Shown piece by piece: positions 60,456-64,000 of a stretch of DNA of 64,000 nucleotides. The stretch is from contig CM050651.1 of NCBI GenBank assembly GCA_027574665.1, positions 2,667,501 to 2,731,500 of the forward strand, given 5' to 3'. The number at the start of each line of letters is the position of its first letter. Position 1 is the stretch's first letter. Both the position numbers and the translations under genes were made by a program. Under the pieces are notes generated by a model. The model was given only the letters and a program-made list of their open reading frames with translations, ran no database searches and was not told the origin of the DNA. Origin of the DNA: Rhynochetos jubatus (lineage: Eukaryota > Chordata > Aves > Eurypygiformes > Rhynochetidae).

Positions 60456-60555
60456 TGTGCACGAAATGTTCTGTCAAATTCTGGAGCTCCAGTGACAGCT
60501 GGGGGCATGACCTTGTGCTTCATTCTTGATTTCCCCACCAGCCAAGCAAAATGAC
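60456..60555 (-). CDS. MGST2: MGST2 coding exon 2 (first one inside the window)
   Basis: This 100-nt exon lies between the acceptor tttttgtttacag and the donor gtaagtct. Two leading bases (GT) complete a split codon, most likely Ser as in human; then come [32 protein letters not shown] and CA of the next Gln. It is the end of helix 1 and the cytosolic loop leading to the MAPEG motif. Residues encoded in the window total 128. The human protein has 147, so exactly the 19 residues of exon 1 are missing, and they must lie past 64000. Confidence 0.95.
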
Positions 60556-61831
60556 CTGTAAACAAAAATAAGGACTCGCAAATTACACAGTTCCTTGGCT
60601 CAGTTGCGTCCCTAAATACGTCAGTAGTTTTTTAAACAGCGATTATTGTTCTTCAGCTCTTTCCATTTCATTTGACAGAAGGAGACCAGCATTAGATAAA
60701 CTGGTTTTTCCCTACAAAAGTTTAGATCTTATCTTCAAGAGTGACATAGGAGGAAGGGGGGAAATTGCTCTTTCAGAAATACATTCATTCTCTCTTTGCA
60801 TTTTCTACATAGCTATGACTTAAATATCCTTCTGCCTCACCTGAATGCTAGAAGTGCACAGCCCAGGAGCAGCCTGGTCACACTACAGTGGCAGCCTGCT
60901 GCCCCGGCAGTATCTCAGTAACCAAGCCGTCCTGATGGCAGTCACTTCCCTACTTGCCTGAATAGCTCATTTTAGTGACGCCAAGAGCTACGATGATTTG
61001 GAGTGCGGGGGGCAGCATTACAGTCTTTGGAAACAAATACCTGGTAGCCACCTTTTGAAAGTTATTTACCCATATCTTATAGCACTTGCTTTTCCATCCG
61101 TTGTTATTGTCTCAGATTCTCAAAATTCAGTATGTTGGAAGGAGCAGAGAGCTGCAACTGGGGATGTTGTAGCCTGTTCCCTGCCCACTGCCTCATCGCT
61201 GAAGAGCTGAGAGCTGTCTGTTGGAGGACCAATGCTGTTTCCACCTCCACCAACTGGACCTGATAGTACTTATCTGTCTTGTAACAAGATTTTCTTAGAA
61301 CCTATGCAGTGCCATGAAAAAGATACTTACTGTACAGTGACTGAATTATCAGTCATTTACCAAAAAGCCCCAAACCAACCAAACACTCTCTCTGCACTCC
61401 TAACCTGTGTCTCTAGGATCACTTCTGACGTGTGTATGGATACCTCATTTTACTGATGTCCTCGTTGCAGAAGTCTCCCCCTAAAAGCTGAACAGGCTCT
61501 CACGGGCAAAAGGCAATACACAGACAGCAATTTTCTGTGTGCAGCAGAGCTATTAAATGTCACCCTCTTTGACTTTAAAACTCTCTCGGTACCTGAAGTT
61601 ACTCTTCTGGCTGTCTTAGCCACCCAGTACGAGAAACTTGCTATCTACCTTGTACCTAAACTTTACCTGGATCCAGAAGCCAGGCACTCACCTGAGTTCA
61701 CTAAAAAGACTTGTCTAAGGGGCAAGCCTAGAGCCACACCTTCTGTCCTCCCATCCCGGAGCAGTGGCATTCAGATACAGCCAGAGACATTAGTGGTGCT
61801 GCCCTGTGCACCTCTAGGGGCTTAGCCTTTG

Positions 61832-61836
61832 TGGCC
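61832..61836. repeat. Target-site duplication, left copy (TGGCC)
   Basis: The five bases directly before the LTR terminal TG are TGGCC and are repeated directly after its terminal CA. A 5-bp duplication fits integration by an ERVL-type element. Confidence 0.85.
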
Positions 61837-61944
61837 TGTCGTGGTTCAATCCCAGCCAGCAACCAAGTACCATACAGCTGCTCGCTCACCTCCCCCAGTG
61901 GAGGAGGAGAATCGGAAGACAAGGCAACTCATGGGCTGAGGTAA

Positions 61945-62095
61945 GAAAAATTTAATAATTGAATAAAAAATAATAAAATAGTGATACTAATAATACTAAC
62001 AATATCAATAATACTAATATTACTACCACTAATATGTAATAAAATTAATACTACCACTAATAATAACAATATATAATGACAATAATGGAAAACAA
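61945..62095. repeat. AT-rich trinucleotide-like expansion inside the LTR
   Basis: Imperfect repeats of taa, aat and act words form an interrupted AAT-type array between the LTR TATA box and its polyadenylation signal. Similar arrays occur in other bird copies of this LTR family as I remember them. Confidence 0.8.
61951..61956 (-). terminator. LTR poly(A) signal (ATTAAA)
   Basis: TTTAAT on the + strand reads ATTAAA on the LTR strand, about 300 bases downstream of its TATA box. This is the expected position of the R/U5 polyadenylation signal, and it shows LTR orientation. Confidence 0.55.
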
Positions 62096-62253
62096 AACAA
62101 TATGATACAACTGCTCACTACCTGTTGACCGGTGCCCAGCCAGTGGTGAGAGCCAGAGCCCGAGAGAGTGATCGCGCCAGAGTCGGAGCAAGCCCCACAA
62201 GTGAGAGCACAAGCGAGAAAACCAAACAACCTGGCCCCCAGCCCATCCCCAGC

Positions 62254-62260
62254 TTATATA
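62254..62260 (-). promoter_or_regulatory. LTR TATA box
   Basis: The - strand reads TATATAAGCTGGGG, a standard U3 TATA box position about 275 bases from the U3 end of the LTR. It supports the - orientation of the element. Confidence 0.65.
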
Positions 62261-62531
62261 CCAAGTGTGATGTTTTATGGAATGAAATACCCCTTTGGTC
62301 AGTTTGGATCAGCTGTCCGGACTGTGTCCCCTTCCCGCTGCTTGTAGTGAAGGAGTTGGTAACAGAGGTTCAGTATCAGCAACTGAAAAAGCCCTTGAGT
62401 TGGTACAAACACTCCTTAGCAACAACTGAAAACACCAGTGTTATCAGTACTCATCTCAGCGCAAATCCCAAACACAGCCTCATGCTACCACTGTGAAGAA
62501 AATTAGCTCTGTCCCAACTAAAACCAGCACA

Positions 62532-62536
62532 TGGCC
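62532..62536. repeat. Target-site duplication, right copy (TGGCC)
   Basis: Identical to the five bases before the LTR. Perfect identity argues that the insertion has not been scrambled and is not very ancient. Confidence 0.85.
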
Positions 62537-63377
62537 AAAGCCTTTTCCCAAAAAAAGCATTCTCCCCCTATAATTACAGGATACGTTCAAGTGACCTCTT
62601 AACCTTTCTCTCCAGAGCCTAGTCAGAGCACCTCGGATATCCCTCTGTAAGTCACGTTTACAGGACCTTCCCTTGTATTTGCATCCAACAAGACCTCCTC
62701 CACTCCCACCCACACACTTCTTGTCATGCCTCATGATTCATCTGTTATGTGCCACCTTGCAGCCCTTTCAGAAGGGAAGAATGGTAGCGGGGAGGGTTCA
62801 GGGAGACTGAAACTTGTGGAGGCACGAGAATTACCTCTGAGAAATATTTTCCCAGAAAAGTTGCTTTTTAACTTCCGTCACCCTCAAAATGACCTGTTCT
62901 TCATGACAAATGCTACATGCTGGCAAATCCTGCCTAGCTTCTTAGTCAAAGTGGCAGGTGAGCCTTAGTGTTTTGTGAAACGGCGTTTTTAGCCAGCAGT
63001 GAGTCCCTCGTTTTCTGGCCACACCAGGCCATTTAATGCTTGCAGCCAGTTTGGGACCAGGTTTTTTCTGCTGAGGAATGAAGGCAAGCCAAGGTGGATT
63101 ATTGCGTCCAAATCAGTTGAAGAAAAGCCTTGAAGGGATGCTGGACACAATAACTTACGCGGGAAAATAAGAAGATTAAGGCACAGTAGGGGCCAAATTA
63201 TTCTTGTTTGTCCCGTACAATTAACCAAAGCAAATAGTCAAGGCCACAGTCTAGCCCTGGCCTCAGCTGTAATGTGATTCACCCTTGGTGTTGCTTGGTC
63301 AGCAGGCTCTAGTTTGAAGGGCAGAGATTTGGACGTGGGAGACTCTGGTTAACCATACGCAGAAACAGCTTGCGATA

Positions 63378-63394
63378 GTACGATAGTACGGCTG
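63378..63394. repeat. Small 8-bp direct repeat
   Basis: cgatagta occurs twice in succession (tgcgatagtacgatagtacgg), then a partial third copy. It is minor and has no evident function. Confidence 0.8.
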
Positions 63395-64000
63395 ACCACC
63401 ATAAAATCCGCTTCTTTGGTGGCTTCCACTAGGATTGATGGGAACTTTGCTTCAATTAGAGACAAGTGGGCTTCTACGTGCTCATGAAAACAAAGCTGGG
63501 GCACTGCGCAACGGCACAACTGGAGTCATGTCTGTCACCTTAAAAGAAAAGGTGAGCCCGGTGTGCAGAACAAGACAGGTGCCAACCAGGGACTCGAAAA
63601 GAACTCAGGAGAGGAATAATCACTGTATTTTTTGTTAACTGCATAGAACTTGCCCTTTAGTTCTGAAGTAGTGATGTAGCTCCAAATTTAACATTTGTGA
63701 TTATGGTTTTACAAGGGCTAAAGCAAATAATCAAGCAACAGGAGAGCTCTTCTGGCTCACCCACTGGAGGTGCTGTCGTGAGAACTCCAGAAAGCATTGC
63801 AGCAGGGGTAAGTAAAGATATTCATAGCCTTTTCTTCCCCCAGTATCAGGTTGTTCAATTCTAGCAGGCTAAATTACACGACTGAGGTATTTACAAAGTG
63901 TGCTTGACTTGCCTTTGTTTGCTATTTTTTGCTTTCGTCTTCAGGTGGCATTTATGGTTACTGAGTTAATATCTTTACTCTGAAAATACAGGACAAAGCA

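Larger units (their letters stand above)
61837..62531 (-). mobile_element. Solo LTR of an avian ERVL-like endogenous retrovirus
   Basis: The 695-bp element starts TGTCGTGGTT and ends AACCAGCACA, with TG/CA ends and perfect 5-bp direct repeats outside. The text closely resembles a very common bird LTR family: a '...ggaatacccctttggtcag' block, a 'cagctgtccggactgtgtcc' block, a 'gttatcag' block and a 'gaagaaaattagctctgtcc' end. The promoter reads leftward, with TATATAA at 62254-62260 and ATTAAA at 61951-61956, so transcription orientation is -. An AT-rich TAA/ACT-type expansion fills about 61945-62095. No gag, pol or env remnants flank it, so internal parts were lost by LTR-LTR recombination. 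It is inserted in MGST2 intron 1 in the same orientation as the gene. Confidence 0.9.
60556..64000 (-). other. MGST2: MGST2 intron 1 (partial)
   Basis: From the exon-2 acceptor to the window edge I find no match to the hydrophobic N-terminal exon of MGST2. This interval is therefore intron 1, at least 3.4 kb long. It hosts the solo LTR at 61837-62531. No other gene was recognised. Confidence 0.75.

Noticed and set aside
61837..62531. Full-length endogenous retrovirus
   Set aside because: Only one LTR is present with matching target-site duplications on both sides; no internal gag, pol or env sequence lies in the window.
62989..63228. Hydrophobic - strand frame with a donor-like end as MGST2 exon 1
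   Set aside because: The peptide does not resemble the MGST2 N-terminus, and the required phase (ending with one base of a Ser codon) and length (19 residues) do not fit.

Overview
The window is vertebrate nuclear DNA, most probably from a bird. The only genes I can support are the 3' end of MAML3 on the + strand and most of MGST2 on the - strand. They converge tail to tail, the arrangement I know for these neighbours in human 4q31. Three things point to a bird: a solo LTR of a very common avian ERVL-like family at 61837-62531, a CR1-type LINE tail at about 22673, and compact, moderately GC-rich introns with few repeats. The species cannot be named.

Layout. Positions 1-42640 are the large intron before MAML3 exon 3, with no convincing gene. 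It holds simple repeats, decayed transposon tails, a strand-asymmetric purine-rich block (about 31.2-33.2 kb), and several AT-rich TAAT-motif patches that look like candidate conserved non-coding elements. From about 41.2 kb GC content climbs. A 10-copy 33-bp minisatellite (41409-41738) leads into a CpG-island-like stretch (about 41.76-42.5 kb) with a 5-copy 21-bp GC-rich repeat, ending just before exon 3. MAML3 coding exons lie at 42641-42886, 44952-45039 and 47522-48513. They are followed by a roughly 2.8-kb 3' UTR with its distal poly(A) signal at 51259. About 3 kb of intergenic DNA follows. MGST2 then runs leftward as four coding exons (60456-60555, 59189-59259, 57218-57299, 54444-54576), and its first coding exon lies beyond the right edge.

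Function. MAML3 is a nuclear co-activator of Notch target genes; the window holds its Gln/Met-rich C-terminal activation region and conserved acidic C-terminus. MGST2 is a four-helix MAPEG membrane enzyme that conjugates glutathione (leukotriene C4 formation, peroxide reduction). The two are neighbours but share no known pathway. Every splice junction and reading phase in both genes joins up, so both look intact.

I found no CRISPR array, operon, rRNA, tRNA or undescribed protein system. Nearly all other open frames are chance. The most unusual item is the 33-bp minisatellite, open in all three forward frames and two reverse frames along its whole length, next to a CpG island that could be an internal promoter of MAML3.
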